DNA of 64,000 nucleotides, from NCBI RefSeq assembly GCF_000421525.1, contig NZ_ATXE01000001.1, forward strand, positions 310,001 through 374,000, in the 5' to 3' direction. Every line of letters begins with the position of its first letter. Positions within the stretch are counted from its first letter, which is position 1. The notes below the pieces were generated by a model. The model worked only from the letters and a program-made list of their open reading frames with translations. It had not been told where the DNA came from and did not search any database. This stretch comes from Aestuariimicrobium kwangyangense DSM 21549 (GTDB taxonomy: Bacteria; Actinomycetota; Actinomycetes; Propionibacteriales; Propionibacteriaceae). The position numbers were made by a program, and so were the translations under genes. Shown here in pieces: positions 18,161-27,280 of the stretch.

Positions 18161-18933
18161 TGGCTTCACTCGGTTGCGTGATCAACCCGTCCATGGTTCT
18201 GCCCGACACCCTCGACGCCGATTTCGTCGAGCCCTGCCTGATGGGTCGTTTCGTCGGATCCGAGAATGGACGGACCGTGGTGCTCCCGCGCGCCACCGAC
18301 GGGCTGGGCGGGTTGCCGGTGAAGGGTGCGGCGGTGCTCTTTCCCGGCGACCTGGCCCTGGCCGATCCTGCGACCCCCCTGGAGCACATCACCCAGCACC
18401 TCGACCGCGTCGCTGAATCCTTGGCGGCGGTCAGCGACGGAGGCTGGGTCGTGCTGGGCAGTGGTGCCAGCCGGACGATCCCGGCCCACGTCGAGCGTGA
18501 GGTGGGGCTGGCCCGGCTGGCAGAGGTGGTGGGCGAGGCCACCCAGCGGTTCGCCGCCGTCGGGTTCGAGGTGCTCCTCGAGCCGCTGCGGAAGTCCGAG
18601 TCGAACGTCTTCAACAACCTCGGCGAGACCGCCGAGTACCTCGACGAGCACGGACTCGGCAACCGGATGGTGTGCGACACGTACCACCTGTTCAGCGAGG
18701 GTCTGACCTCCCCGCATGCCGTCGCCCAGGTCGGACGCATCGGACACGTGCACCTGTCGGGGCACGACCGGCTGCCGGTGCACCGCGACGCCGACGCGGT
18801 GTTCGAAGTGTCCGACGCCCTGGTCGCGGCCGGCTACCAGGGACGCTTCTCACTCGAGTGCGCGTGGCCCAATGGTGTGGACGACCTGATCGCCGACCTC
18901 GCCGTCTGCCGGGAGCGCCTCCCCGTCGCCTGA
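18160..18933 (+). CDS. Sugar phosphate isomerase/epimerase-like TIM-barrel protein
   Basis: A 257-residue protein of the xylose-isomerase-like TIM-barrel superfamily (AP endonuclease 2 fold). Metal-ligand positions can be read as Glu in VLLEPLRKSESN, Asp in MVCDTYHLF, His in GHVHLSGHD and Glu in FSLECAWP. Members include hydroxypyruvate isomerase, IolE-type dehydratases and ketose epimerases; the sequence alone does not decide. The neighbouring GH29 gene and LacI repressor suggest that it processes a monosaccharide released from a glycan. The start at 18160 is set by the promoter box; a TTG at 18148 is possible but would overlap it. Confidence 0.8.
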   Translation: MASLGCVINPSMVLPDTLDADFVEPCLMGRFVGSENGRTVVLPRATDGLGGLPVKGAAVLFPGDLALADPATPLEHITQHLDRVAESLAAVSDGGWVVLGSGASRTIPAHVEREVGLARLAEVVGEATQRFAAVGFEVLLEPLRKSESNVFNNLGETAEYLDEHGLGNRMVCDTYHLFSEGLTSPHAVAQVGRIGHVHLSGHDRLPVHRDADAVFEVSDALVAAGYQGRFSLECAWPNGVDDLIADLAVCRERLPVA

Positions 18934-18979
18934 GCCGGCCTGGCAGCCGTCGGTTCACACGGCACGGAGATTGATCGGA

Positions 18980-20023
18980 TCAGTCGCCGGACCCGGTCCG
19001 GGCCGCCGCACCGACGGTCGACTCGCGCTCCTCGAGGCTCCAGGGGACGTGCACCCGAGCGCCGTGGTCGCGCGCGACGGTGCCGTTGATGCGAGGGATG
19101 AGTTCGTCCAGCACCGCCGCCACCAGGGCGTCCATGTCGGGGGCGATCGTGGTCAGGGTGGGCACGGAGAATCGTCCCTCGGGGATGTTGTCGAACCCGG
19201 CGATGGCGATGTCCTCGGGGATGCGGCGGCCATGCTCATGGCAGGCTCGGATGGCGCCCATCGCCATCAGGTCGTTGAAGCAGAAGACGGCGTCGGGGGG
19301 TTCGTCCATGGCGAGCAGTTGCTGCATGGCCCGGTAGCCGTCGCGCCGGGAGTACTCGCTGACACCGACCACGAGGCTGTCGACGAGCGGCAGCCCCGCC
19401 TCGGTCAGCGCCTGCGAGTAGCCACGCAGGCGAACCGACGAGGTGGCCTGTCCCTGCGGGTCGAGCACCTCGCGCCCGATGGCGGCGATCCGGCGGCGTC
19501 CCAACCCGATCAAGTGGTCGGTCATGGCTCGGGACGCCCGCACCGAGTCGACGCTGACCAGCGGCACCCCCGCAGGCACGGCCCGCTCACCGAGCAGGGC
19601 CATCGGTGTCTGGGTGGCGCGCTCCTCGATGGTGGCCGCGTCGACCACCAGGGGTGAGAAGACGATGCCGTCGACGGCGAGCCGGGGGAGCCCGCGCAAA
19701 ATGGTCTCCTCTGAGTTCAGCGACCCGTGGGTGGTCTCGAAGAGGGTGAAGAACCCGCGTTCACTGGCGGCAGCGCTGAACTTGGCGCCGAGGTCGGCGA
19801 AGTAGGGCGACTGGATCTCGGGCACCACGAGCGCGAGGAAACCGGATCGTCCGTTCTTCAACTGCCGGGCCGACAGGTTGGGACGATAGCCCAGTTCGGC
19901 GATGGCGGCCTCGACCCGCTCGCGGGTGGCCGCACGGATGTGGGGCTGGTTGTTGACGACGTTCGACACCGTCTTCACCGAGACGCCGGCCAGCTCGGCC
20001 ACGTCCCTCAATCGAGCCGCCAT
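18980..20023 (-). CDS. LacI family transcriptional regulator
   Basis: A 347-residue repressor. The helix-turn-helix and hinge are LRDVAELAGVSVKTVSNVVNN and LGYRPNLSARQLKNGRSG (residues 5-60), followed by a periplasmic-binding-protein-like sensor domain with DGIVFSPLV, CFNDLMAMGAI and IAGFDNIPEGRF. The effector is likely a sugar. It is convergent with the TIM-barrel gene and divergent from the GH43 gene, so it could control either side; an operator-like sequence overlaps the TIM-barrel promoter. Its own start is preceded by TAAAGT at 7 nt. Confidence 0.92.
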   Translation of the reverse strand: MAARLRDVAELAGVSVKTVSNVVNNQPHIRAATRERVEAAIAELGYRPNLSARQLKNGRSGFLALVVPEIQSPYFADLGAKFSAAASERGFFTLFETTHGSLNSEETILRGLPRLAVDGIVFSPLVVDAATIEERATQTPMALLGERAVPAGVPLVSVDSVRASRAMTDHLIGLGRRRIAAIGREVLDPQGQATSSVRLRGYSQALTEAGLPLVDSLVVGVSEYSRRDGYRAMQQLLAMDEPPDAVFCFNDLMAMGAIRACHEHGRRIPEDIAIAGFDNIPEGRFSVPTLTTIAPDMDALVAAVLDELIPRINGTVARDHGARVHVPWSLEERESTVGAAARTGSGD

Positions 20024-20030
20024 GGTGCTG

Positions 20031-20036
20031 ACTTTA
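20031..20036 (-). promoter_or_regulatory. Putative -10 box (TAAAGT) of leaderless lacI gene
   Basis: Minus-strand TAAAGT ends 7 nt before the ATG at 20023. Confidence 0.45.
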
Positions 20037-20067
20037 GCCTTCTGACCGTGAACCTTCTGATCGAGTG

Positions 20068-20090
20068 CTTCACACCCGATGGGGGTGAAG
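20068..20090. promoter_or_regulatory. Near-perfect palindrome between lacI and GH43 genes
   Basis: CTTCACACCC, a 3-nt spacer and GGGGGTGAAG form inverted 10-bp arms with one mismatch. The position between divergent genes makes an operator plausible. The same 235-bp gap also holds the direct repeat GCATTGCA (20202-20209 and 20221-20228) closer to the GH43 start. Confidence 0.4.
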
Positions 20091-20258
20091 AGGGAGCCGG
20101 TTCCGGGTCGCGGCGGTGGGCGCACGCGACCTTTCACCCGGTTCGGCAGTTCCGGTGGCCGGCGCCCGATCTCGGCCGATCCGCTGACAGGTGACCCCGG
20201 CGCATTGCACAGTGGCCCCAGCATTGCAGCGCTGCACCTCAGCTCCCGAGGAGCACCC

Positions 20259-21326
20259 ATGTTCCAGAACCTCATGCCGGTGTCGCGCGGGCTGGCCGCG
20301 CGAGCGATCGCACTGGCGGCCTGCCTCGTGCTGGCAGCATGCGGGTCGCCATCGGGGGGCGCCACCATCACCGAACCGCCACCACCGGCGACCACCGCAC
20401 CGAGCCGGGAGGCCACCATGGGATTCACCAACCCCGTCCACGCGTTCAACTTCCCCGACCCGCAGGTGCTCCGCGACGGCGACCACTGGCTGGCCATCGC
20501 CACCAACGGGGCGGGCATGAACGTGCAGACCATCACCAGCCCCGACCTCGTCAGCTGGGAGCAGGGGGACGATGCCCTGCCGCGGGTGGCCGAGTGGTCG
20601 TCCTCGGGCAAGGTGTGGGCCCCCGAGATCATCGCCTGGCCCGGTGGTGGCTACCGGCTCTACTACACGACCAAGTCACCCGATCCCGCGCTGCAGTGCC
20701 TGTCGGTCGCCTCGTCGGCCACCCTTGCCGGCCCGTACACCGACGTGTCGACGGCGCCGATCATCTGCGAGACCACTGAGGGCGGATCGATAGACGCCTC
20801 GCCGTTCATCGACGACGACGGCAGCGCCTGGCTCTACTGGAAGAACGACGGCAACGCGATCAGCGCCGACACCTGGATGAAGGTGCAGGCGCTGTCGAAG
20901 GACGGGCTGCACGTGGTCGGCACACCCACGAGGCTGTTCAAGCAGGACCAGGCCTGGGAGGGTCCGCTGGTGGAGGGACCAGCGGTCGTCAAGGTCGACG
21001 GTGTCTACCACCTCTTCTATTCCGGCAACGGCTTCTGGAGCGACAAGTACGGGGTCGGGCACGCCGTCTCCGACAAGCCGACCGGGCCGTTCACCAAGGA
21101 CCCCGACCCCCTGCTGACGTCCAACGACGTCGCCGCGGGCCCTGGTCACAACCAGTTGTTCAAGGTGGGCGACCAGTGGTGGACGGCCTATCACGCCTGG
21201 CCGCCGGGATCGGTGGGCGACGAGACCGTGGGGCGCCAGTTGTGGCTGGGGCGGGTGACCTTCGACGGACGAAAGGCCTCGATCGAACCTCCCACGGTCG
21301 ACATGCCCGTCAGGCCCGGCGCCTGA
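20259..21326 (+). CDS. Glycoside hydrolase family 43 lipoprotein (arabinanase-like)
   Basis: A 355-residue secreted five-bladed beta-propeller glycosidase. The N-terminus is a lipoprotein signal with lipobox LAAC (Cys28), followed by a Pro/Thr linker, so the enzyme should be anchored to the outer face of the membrane. GH43 catalytic residues can be placed as base D67 (NFPDPQV), pKa modulator D179 (GSIDASPF) and acid E239 (PLVEGP). The family acts on arabinan, xylan or galactan side chains. The ATG at 20259 follows GAGGAG at good spacing. Extracellular GH43, intracellular GH29 and a LacI regulator together suggest plant- or host-glycan use. Confidence 0.9.
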   Translation: MFQNLMPVSRGLAARAIALAACLVLAACGSPSGGATITEPPPPATTAPSREATMGFTNPVHAFNFPDPQVLRDGDHWLAIATNGAGMNVQTITSPDLVSWEQGDDALPRVAEWSSSGKVWAPEIIAWPGGGYRLYYTTKSPDPALQCLSVASSATLAGPYTDVSTAPIICETTEGGSIDASPFIDDDGSAWLYWKNDGNAISADTWMKVQALSKDGLHVVGTPTRLFKQDQAWEGPLVEGPAVVKVDGVYHLFYSGNGFWSDKYGVGHAVSDKPTGPFTKDPDPLLTSNDVAAGPGHNQLFKVGDQWWTAYHAWPPGSVGDETVGRQLWLGRVTFDGRKASIEPPTVDMPVRPGA

Positions 21327-21366
21327 GACGGTCTGGGGGGACTGTCCACAGGCTGGGGGCATTCGT

Positions 21367-21381
21367 CCACAGGCGCTGTGG
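21367..21381. terminator. Short hairpin between convergent genes
   Basis: CCACAG and CTGTGG (6 bp, 3-nt loop) lie between the GH43 gene and the oppositely oriented phosphotransferase gene. It is weak and also resembles the DnaA-box-like sequences seen elsewhere in the window. Confidence 0.3.
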
Positions 21382-21408
21382 GCAACTCCGAAAGACCGCT
21401 GCGAGTCC

Positions 21409-22320
21409 TCAGTTCCCACCACGGGGGTTCGGCTCACCCCTGACCGCGGCTCGGAAGTCCGCGAGGAAGCCGTGATCGGGGTCGCCTGCCGGTTCGCCCA
21501 CCCCCTGTTGAACGGTCCCCTTCTCCGCGATCCCCAGTTCCCCCATCCCCTGTTCCGCCAACCACAGGGCAACGGAAAGCGAGATCCGCGCCGCGTACCA
21601 GTAGAGCTTCGTCCGGCACTGCTCATCGAACTCGATCCCCATCGCCGCCAAGACCTCCGCCCACTGCTGTTCGGGCAGGTACCACCACAGCAGCGGTCCG
21701 GCGTCGCGGCAGGCGTCCGCCAGCACGATGTCGTCCCAGTCGAGCAGCCACAGACGGTCGTCGCACACGAGCATGTTCGAGGTGTTGGGTTCGTCATGGG
21801 TCGGCACCAGTGGACCGTCCACCAGCTGCGCCGCCCGGTCGAGGAAGAGCGCTGCGGACGACAACACCTCCTCGGTGTTGAGCCATGGTTCGCTGCGTCT
21901 CGCGAGGCGAGCCCGCAGTTGAGCGGCCTCCGAGGCGGCGGTCGGGCGTCGTCCGCGAAAGCCGTTGTCAGCAACGATCTCCCGCAACATGGCGTCACCA
22001 TGGACGAGTCCGTACAGGGTTCCCAGCTGGTCGACGTGGCGACCCAACCAGGCGCGGTCGGGGGAATGTCCGTCGATCCACTCCTGGGCCAGCCACGAGC
22101 GGCCTACGATCTGCCCATGCGCAGTGATGCGTGGTGTCACCCCCAGCTCCGCCAACCGTCTCAGGGGAGCGACGGGGACGTCGAACGCCACGAACAGGCT
22201 GCGCTCGGCGGAGCGCGCGACCCAGCACTCCTTGCGCCAACCCTGACCGGGTCGCTCGATCGAAAACCTCTCGCCTGACCAGCTCTGGGCCAGGGCAGCC
22301 CTCGCATCGTCCTCGGACAT
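21409..22320 (-). CDS. Phosphotransferase, APH/choline-kinase-like
   Basis: A 303-residue protein-kinase-fold enzyme. The catalytic loop reads THDEPNTSNMLV, a variant of the usual HGDLxxxN motif in which Asp is followed by Glu-Pro instead of Leu, and the metal-binding motif is LLDWDDIVLAD. The N-terminal lobe is short, with no clear glycine-rich loop. Members phosphorylate small molecules such as aminoglycosides, choline or thiamine; nothing here identifies the substrate, and I would not call it a resistance gene. A GAGGTGAG ribosome-binding site supports the ATG. It is divergent from the giant metalloprotease gene. Confidence 0.78.
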   Translation of the reverse strand: MSEDDARAALAQSWSGERFSIERPGQGWRKECWVARSAERSLFVAFDVPVAPLRRLAELGVTPRITAHGQIVGRSWLAQEWIDGHSPDRAWLGRHVDQLGTLYGLVHGDAMLREIVADNGFRGRRPTAASEAAQLRARLARRSEPWLNTEEVLSSAALFLDRAAQLVDGPLVPTHDEPNTSNMLVCDDRLWLLDWDDIVLADACRDAGPLLWWYLPEQQWAEVLAAMGIEFDEQCRTKLYWYAARISLSVALWLAEQGMGELGIAEKGTVQQGVGEPAGDPDHGFLADFRAAVRGEPNPRGGN

Positions 22321-22345
22321 GGCTCACCTCACGTCGTGTGCCCAC

Positions 22346-22432
22346 CTTGGGTCACCACCCAAGACTCGCCCACGTCCCCGCCACGAGCACGGCACACGCC
22401 CCTTCGGCGTGTATCACGGGCGACCCCCCGTG
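22346..22432 (+). promoter_or_regulatory. Three consecutive hairpins in the metalloprotease leader
   Basis: Between the divergent starts lie three perfect small inverted repeats in a row: CTTGGGT/ACCCAAG (22346-22363, 4-nt loop), ACACGCC/GGCGTGT (22394-22412, 5-nt loop) and CACGGG/CCCGTG (22415-22432, 6-nt loop). The ribosome-binding site AGGAGA follows about 30 nt later. They could be a structured 5' leader, operators or both. Confidence 0.5.
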
Positions 22433-22473
22433 CTCCTCCCCTCCAAGCGCCACCAACGTGTCAGGAGAAGCTC

Positions 22474-25400
22474 ATGCTCACCATCGTCGCGACCCTTCCC
22501 GGCATCAGTGCCACAGCGGTCGACAACCATCGCGGCCTGATCTGGGTCGCCCAAGCAGACAACACCCTCAGCACCGTCGACTTCGCCGGCAGCCACGCCC
22601 CCGCGGTCGCCCTCTCCGGACCGGCCACTGGGCTCGCGCTCGGCGACCACCTGTACGGATCGAGGGCCGACGGTGTCCTGTTCAGGCTCGACCCCGATGA
22701 CCCGGCGTCGGGTGACCAGACCGTGGTCGACACCCGCGACGGCTACGACCAGCTGGCGCTCAGCCCCCTGGGACGAGCCGCCCTGGTGGTCACCCCGACC
22801 ACGGCGGCGCCGCTGCGACCACCCCTTCGTCCGCCGGTGCCCGGCCCGTGGGGCAGGCCCGGATGGGGACGACCGGGCTGGGGACGCTTCGGCCCGCTCG
22901 ACCCGGGCTGGCTCAACGTCCGGCTGCGCGGACGCGGCACCCTCACCCAGGTCGACCTCGACAACGCCACCAGCAGCAACCTCGGGTTCGCCGGAGTGGT
23001 GGGAGTGGCCCAGTCGTCCGGTGTCACCTACGTCGCCACGAACCCGCTGGTGATCGGTGGCGGTCAGGTCAGCACCCTGGCAGGAGCCACGCTGACCCCG
23101 ATCGCCACCGGACTGCCGCGCGTCGGACGGCTGGGCGTCTCGGAGGACGGCTCCGTGGTCGCGGTGACGCACCCGGCCTCGTCCGAGATCAGTACCGTCA
23201 CCCCCGCGACCGGCACCGTGGAACGCTTCACCTCCGCCACGCTCCCGGGCACGCTGCTCGAAGTGCAGGGACGCAGTGGTGGCGGCTGGTGGGTCGTCAC
23301 CACCGAGGTGATCGCCGCCGTCGACGCCCTCGCCGACCTGAAGGCCGATCCCACCATCGTGGCTCCGTCCGAACCCATCTTCGTGGGCTCGTGGGTGAAG
23401 CTCGACTTCGACCTGGGCACCAGTGGGTTGACCCCGCACGAGGTGCGCTTCGAGGTGCCGGACGGACCCGACGCGGGCATCGTCTCGCACACCCGACAGG
23501 ACGGCGCCGCCGAGCCGACCCCGCTGCTGGTGGTCGGTGGCGCGCTGGGCGTGCACAAGGTCGTGATGATCGAGATCGCCACCGGCACCGAACTCGCCCA
23601 CGCCGAGTTCGAGATCACCGACCTCTGGGAGCACGCCGATCACGGACCGGCCGGGTTCGTCAACATCGCCAGCAGTTTCGGCGGTGACTCCGGGTGGGGT
23701 GGTGGCCCTGGTACTCCCCAGAACATCAACACCCGTCCCCACACCGGCACGTGGCGCTCACTGGTGCTGATGGTCGACACCTCCAGCGGACGATGGCCGA
23801 CCACCGACCCGGCGCTGGCCGACAACCGGACGAGCATCCTGCAGCACGTCAGCACCGGGTTCGCCACCGGCACCGCGACCCGCTCGGCGCGAGACTACTA
23901 CGAGGAGAACTCCAACTTCGGCGGTGCCGTGGGCATGACGCTGGGAGTGCACAACTCGCAGACCTACGGCCCCATCAACCTGCCGAACGCCTGGGGCAGT
24001 TACTTCGTGCAGACCACGAACTCGGCCGGTGTGGTCACCGACAATCGGTTCACCTCGATCGGCACCACCCTGCAGTCGATCGTCACCCGCGGCATCACCG
24101 ACGGCGTCATCACGCGGGCCGACCTGTTCGCCGTCGACGTGCTGATCGTGGTGGTCGCCTCGCCGGACGCCGCCGGAGGCCCGCCCGCGCGATTCGTGTG
24201 GCCGCACGCCAACGACCACGCCACCCTGCTGTGCGGCACCAATGTCACCACTGACATGCGCGACCTGGCGTTCGCCTACGTGCCGCTCGACTTCGCGGCC
24301 CATGACGGACGACACATGCACAGCACCCTGTCGCACGAACTCGGGCACACCCTGGGGCTGCCCGACCTGTACTCCTTCCCGGAGTACTCCGCCGACATCG
24401 ACGGTCGCCTCACCAGCGACTGGGACATGATGGCCGGCTCCCGCAACCACCTGCCGCACTACACCATCTCGAACAAGATGCGGATGGGCTGGGTCGACCC
24501 GGCACACCTCAAGCTGTACAACTTCCAGGGCTCGAGCGCGGTCGCCGAGAACGTCACCCTGCACGCGGCCGAGTTGGGTGCCCCTCCCGCAGGACGGGTG
24601 CGTGCCATCGAGATCAGGTTGGGCGACGGCTGGAACTACTACGTCGAGTACCGGGCCATCCAGGCCGGCGCCGATTCGGACGCCCTGCTCACCGATCGTC
24701 GGGTGGTGATCACCGACGTCACCTCCGACAGCTTCACGGCGCCGATGGCCCGTCCGCCGATCGTGTTCGTGCGCAAGGACCTCGACGGTGACGGACCGCT
24801 GCTGGGCAACGGGGCCGACCTCGAGGAGAAGGACCCCGGCACCCAGATGGACCTCAAGGTCGAGGTGGTCTCGACCGATGTCGACAATGCGGTGGTCAAG
24901 GTCTCCTACGGCTCCAACGGCAAACCTGAACCCGGGATTCGTCCGTGGACCGGTGACCCCGACTGGCAGAGCCCCGACATCGAGGTGCGCAACGCCAAGA
25001 CCGCCGCCGACCCGGCCCAGTTCAACGTGCCGTGGCTGGGTCACGACAACACGGTGGTGGCGAAGGTGCGCAATTCTGGCGACCTGCTGGCACGCGGCGT
25101 CGTGGTCGACTTCTTCGTCACCGAGTACACGACCGGGGACGGCCCGTGGGTGCCGCTGGGATCCGACACCCGCGACATCGGTCCCAACGCCGTCGTGGAG
25201 TTCACCGCACCGTGGGCACCGGCCGCGGCGGACGGACGCCACTACTGCGTGATCGTGCGCATCCGGCTCTACCAGGACCCGGGCAACCTGGCCATCGTCG
25301 ACAACAACATCTTCAACAACGAGGCCAGGTCGAACTACACGCGGTTCGTCTCGTCGTCGGCCTCGCCGTCGTCGAGGGTTGGCGCGGAGGTGCTGCTGGC

Positions 25401-26001
25401 CAACCCGTTCTCCGACAGCACGAGGGTCTTCGCCCGGGTGCAGCAGACCCACCCGCAGCACCGCATCTTCATCGACCACACGTGGGTGCAGGTGCCGGCC
25501 AACGGCCAGGCTCCCATCAAGGTCTGGGACGAGGCGCTGTGGGGCCACCCGGACTGGTGGACCCAGGGCGGGGACGACCACCAGCAGGAGCGGACGCCGG
25601 GGCGGCTCTACAAGGAGCCCAACCGGGTCAGCATCTCGGGCTGGGCGGCGCGTCCGTTCGAGTCGGACTGCGGTGGGCTCACCCTGACCGGTGGGGTCGG
25701 CATGCGTGTCGACGCCGGCCGGGAGACGAGGGTGGTGCCGGGTCGGGTGGGGGTGCACTACACCACCGGGCAGGTGGTCTACGTCGACGACAAGTCCGGG
25801 GTGACCAGCGGTGGGGTGGTGCTGATCGAGGTGGTGTCGAACGGCGGCAAGTCGTTCACCGTGAAGACCGAGGTCGGTGACTCCGGGCAGTTCGGGGTCG
25901 ACTACGCCAACGACTTCGACAACGACACCAGCCACGTGGTGGTGCACTACCTCGGCTCGTACGGGGCGGCGGCCTGCGAGTCGGAGAGACTTCCCGTCTG
26001 A
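22474..26001 (+). CDS. Large M6-like metalloprotease with N-terminal propeller-like and CARDB-like regions
   Basis: A 1175-residue protein of mixed architecture. Residues 1 to about 300 look like beta-propeller repeats (DNTLSTVDFAG, GVTYVATNPL, TVTPATGTVERF), interrupted near residue 115 by a Pro/Gly/Trp-rich insert. The zinc motif HELGHTLGLPD is at 621-631 and a Met-turn-like WDMMAGS near 650, matching the M6 (immune inhibitor A) family. After that come a CARDB-like beta domain with NTVVAKVRNSGDLLARGVVV and a final domain rich in Trp. Oddly, the N-terminus (MLTIVATLPGISATAVDNHRG) is not a signal peptide and no membrane anchor is seen, unlike secreted M6 enzymes. The ATG is well supported by AGGAGA. 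The substrate and export route are unknown. Confidence 0.8.
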   Translation: MLTIVATLPGISATAVDNHRGLIWVAQADNTLSTVDFAGSHAPAVALSGPATGLALGDHLYGSRADGVLFRLDPDDPASGDQTVVDTRDGYDQLALSPLGRAALVVTPTTAAPLRPPLRPPVPGPWGRPGWGRPGWGRFGPLDPGWLNVRLRGRGTLTQVDLDNATSSNLGFAGVVGVAQSSGVTYVATNPLVIGGGQVSTLAGATLTPIATGLPRVGRLGVSEDGSVVAVTHPASSEISTVTPATGTVERFTSATLPGTLLEVQGRSGGGWWVVTTEVIAAVDALADLKADPTIVAPSEPIFVGSWVKLDFDLGTSGLTPHEVRFEVPDGPDAGIVSHTRQDGAAEPTPLLVVGGALGVHKVVMIEIATGTELAHAEFEITDLWEHADHGPAGFVNIASSFGGDSGWGGGPGTPQNINTRPHTGTWRSLVLMVDTSSGRWPTTDPALADNRTSILQHVSTGFATGTATRSARDYYEENSNFGGAVGMTLGVHNSQTYGPINLPNAWGSYFVQTTNSAGVVTDNRFTSIGTTLQSIVTRGITDGVITRADLFAVDVLIVVVASPDAAGGPPARFVWPHANDHATLLCGTNVTTDMRDLAFAYVPLDFAAHDGRHMHSTLSHELGHTLGLPDLYSFPEYSADIDGRLTSDWDMMAGSRNHLPHYTISNKMRMGWVDPAHLKLYNFQGSSAVAENVTLHAAELGAPPAGRVRAIEIRLGDGWNYYVEYRAIQAGADSDALLTDRRVVITDVTSDSFTAPMARPPIVFVRKDLDGDGPLLGNGADLEEKDPGTQMDLKVEVVSTDVDNAVVKVSYGSNGKPEPGIRPWTGDPDWQSPDIEVRNAKTAADPAQFNVPWLGHDNTVVAKVRNSGDLLARGVVVDFFVTEYTTGDGPWVPLGSDTRDIGPNAVVEFTAPWAPAAADGRHYCVIVRIRLYQDPGNLAIVDNNIFNNEARSNYTRFVSSSASPSSRVGAEVLLANPFSDSTRVFARVQQTHPQHRIFIDHTWVQVPANGQAPIKVWDEALWGHPDWWTQGGDDHQQERTPGRLYKEPNRVSISGWAARPFESDCGGLTLTGGVGMRVDAGRETRVVPGRVGVHYTTGQVVYVDDKSGVTSGGVVLIEVVSNGGKSFTVKTEVGDSGQFGVDYANDFDNDTSHVVVHYLGSYGAAACESERLPV

Positions 26002-26020
26002 GTTCCAGCGCGGGGGGCCA

Positions 26021-26055
26021 GGGCGGTGCGACGTCGGGGGATCGTCGCACCGCCC
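26021..26055. terminator. Strong bidirectional terminator hairpin
   Basis: A perfect 13-bp stem (26021-26033 with 26043-26055) and a 9-nt loop lie between the convergent metalloprotease and radical SAM genes. Confidence 0.75.
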
Positions 26056-26064
26056 GCTCGCGCG

Positions 26065-27267
26065 TCAGCGGGTCGCTGGACCTGCGACGGGGCGCCGGTT
26101 TGCCTGATGGACGCCCTCACGCAGCTGGGGTGGCACGTGGGCGCAGAAGGGTTCCTCGGCGAGGTGGTCCCCGGTCATCGCGTAGGCCCGGGCACGGGAG
26201 CCACCGCAGGCGTCGCGGAACCCGCACACCCCGCACTTGCCCTTGAGCAGGGTGCGGTCGCGCAGCTCACGGAAGATCGGTGCGGTGCGGTAGATGTCGA
26301 TGATGTCGTCCTCGCGGATGTTGCCGGCCTTCACGGGCAGGAAACCGGACGGGTACACGTCGCCGGTGTGGCTGATGAAGATGAACCCGTCGCCGTCATT
26401 GACGTTGCGGGCGCGTCCGATGCCGTCGGACTGGGAGTAGTGCATGCCCCGGGTCATCACCTCACGCACGTCCTCGTCGGCACCGGCTCGCACCTCGGCG
26501 CGCTTGCGTTGCATCACCACCCGCGAGTACTGCGGGGCGGCGGTGGCCTTGATGTCGAAGGGGGCTGTCTTGCTGAGGTCGTAGAGCTGGTTGAAGACCT
26601 GCTCGAACTCCTCGGCCGAGGCGACGTCATCGGCCTTGGCTCGTCCCATCGGCACCAGGAAGAAGACCTCCCAGAAGACCACTCCCAAGGTGGTCATCAG
26701 CTCGGTCATGGCGTCCATGTCGGCGATGTTGGCCTTGCGGATGACCGTGTTCACCTGGGTGGTCAGACCGACCTCCTGGGCTTGTCGGAGCAGCCTCAGG
26801 CCGTGATCGAAGGACCCGTCGACCCGGCGGAACTCGTCGTGCAGACCGGCGTTCGACCCGTCGAGGGAGACCGCCAGTCGGGTGAGACCGACGTCCTTGA
26901 GTTCGCGGAGCAGCTCCGGGGTGGCGATGGCGGTGGTGGCCGGCGTGATGCCCATCCGCATGCCCAGCTCGGCCCCATAGCCGACCAACTCGACGATGTC
27001 GGGACGCTTGAAGCAGTCGCCTCCCGAGAACACGAAGACGATCTGCCCGAACTCGCGCAGTCGGCGCATCATGGCCTTGGCCTCGTCCGTCGTCAGTTCG
27101 AGGGGGTGGCGCAGGGGTTGGGCCATGGCGCGGCAGTGCTTGCAGGCCAGGTCGCAGGCCTGCGTGGTCTCCCAGATCGCGATGAACGGTGCCTGGTCGA
27201 AGTCGAGGTGGCGCCGCGGAGGGGCGGCCGGGTGCAGACGCTCGGGGGGTGCGGTGAGCTGGGCCAT
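26065..27267 (-). CDS. Radical SAM/SPASM protein (AhbD/MftC-like, TIGR04053-like)
   Basis: A 400-residue radical SAM enzyme. The cluster motif is CDLACKHC after FIAIWETTQA, followed by FVFSGGDCFKRPD and AVSLDGSN. The C-terminal SPASM region has GKCGVCGFRDACGGSRARAYAMTGD and a final Cys in EEPFC, implying extra 4Fe-4S clusters. The pattern resembles the heme-synthesis enzyme AhbD, mycofactocin maturase MftC and a family I recall as TIGR04053. No small precursor peptide is visible nearby, so a RiPP role is not supported, and neither are heme genes. A 19-bp palindrome overlaps its promoter, so regulation by a dimeric repressor is likely. Confidence 0.82.
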   Translation of the reverse strand: MAQLTAPPERLHPAAPPRRHLDFDQAPFIAIWETTQACDLACKHCRAMAQPLRHPLELTTDEAKAMMRRLREFGQIVFVFSGGDCFKRPDIVELVGYGAELGMRMGITPATTAIATPELLRELKDVGLTRLAVSLDGSNAGLHDEFRRVDGSFDHGLRLLRQAQEVGLTTQVNTVIRKANIADMDAMTELMTTLGVVFWEVFFLVPMGRAKADDVASAEEFEQVFNQLYDLSKTAPFDIKATAAPQYSRVVMQRKRAEVRAGADEDVREVMTRGMHYSQSDGIGRARNVNDGDGFIFISHTGDVYPSGFLPVKAGNIREDDIIDIYRTAPIFRELRDRTLLKGKCGVCGFRDACGGSRARAYAMTGDHLAEEPFCAHVPPQLREGVHQANRRPVAGPATR

Positions 27268-27274
27268 GGGGGTG

Positions 27275-27280
27275 AATCTA
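27275..27280 (-). promoter_or_regulatory. Putative -10 box (TAGATT) of radical SAM gene
   Basis: Minus-strand TAGATT lies 7 nt upstream of the ATG at 27267, again the leaderless arrangement; the flanking palindrome overlaps it. Confidence 0.5.

Noticed and set aside
21409-22320. Aminoglycoside resistance gene
   Set aside because: The protein has the kinase fold but a variant catalytic loop (HDEPNTSN) and no mobile context; the substrate is unknown.
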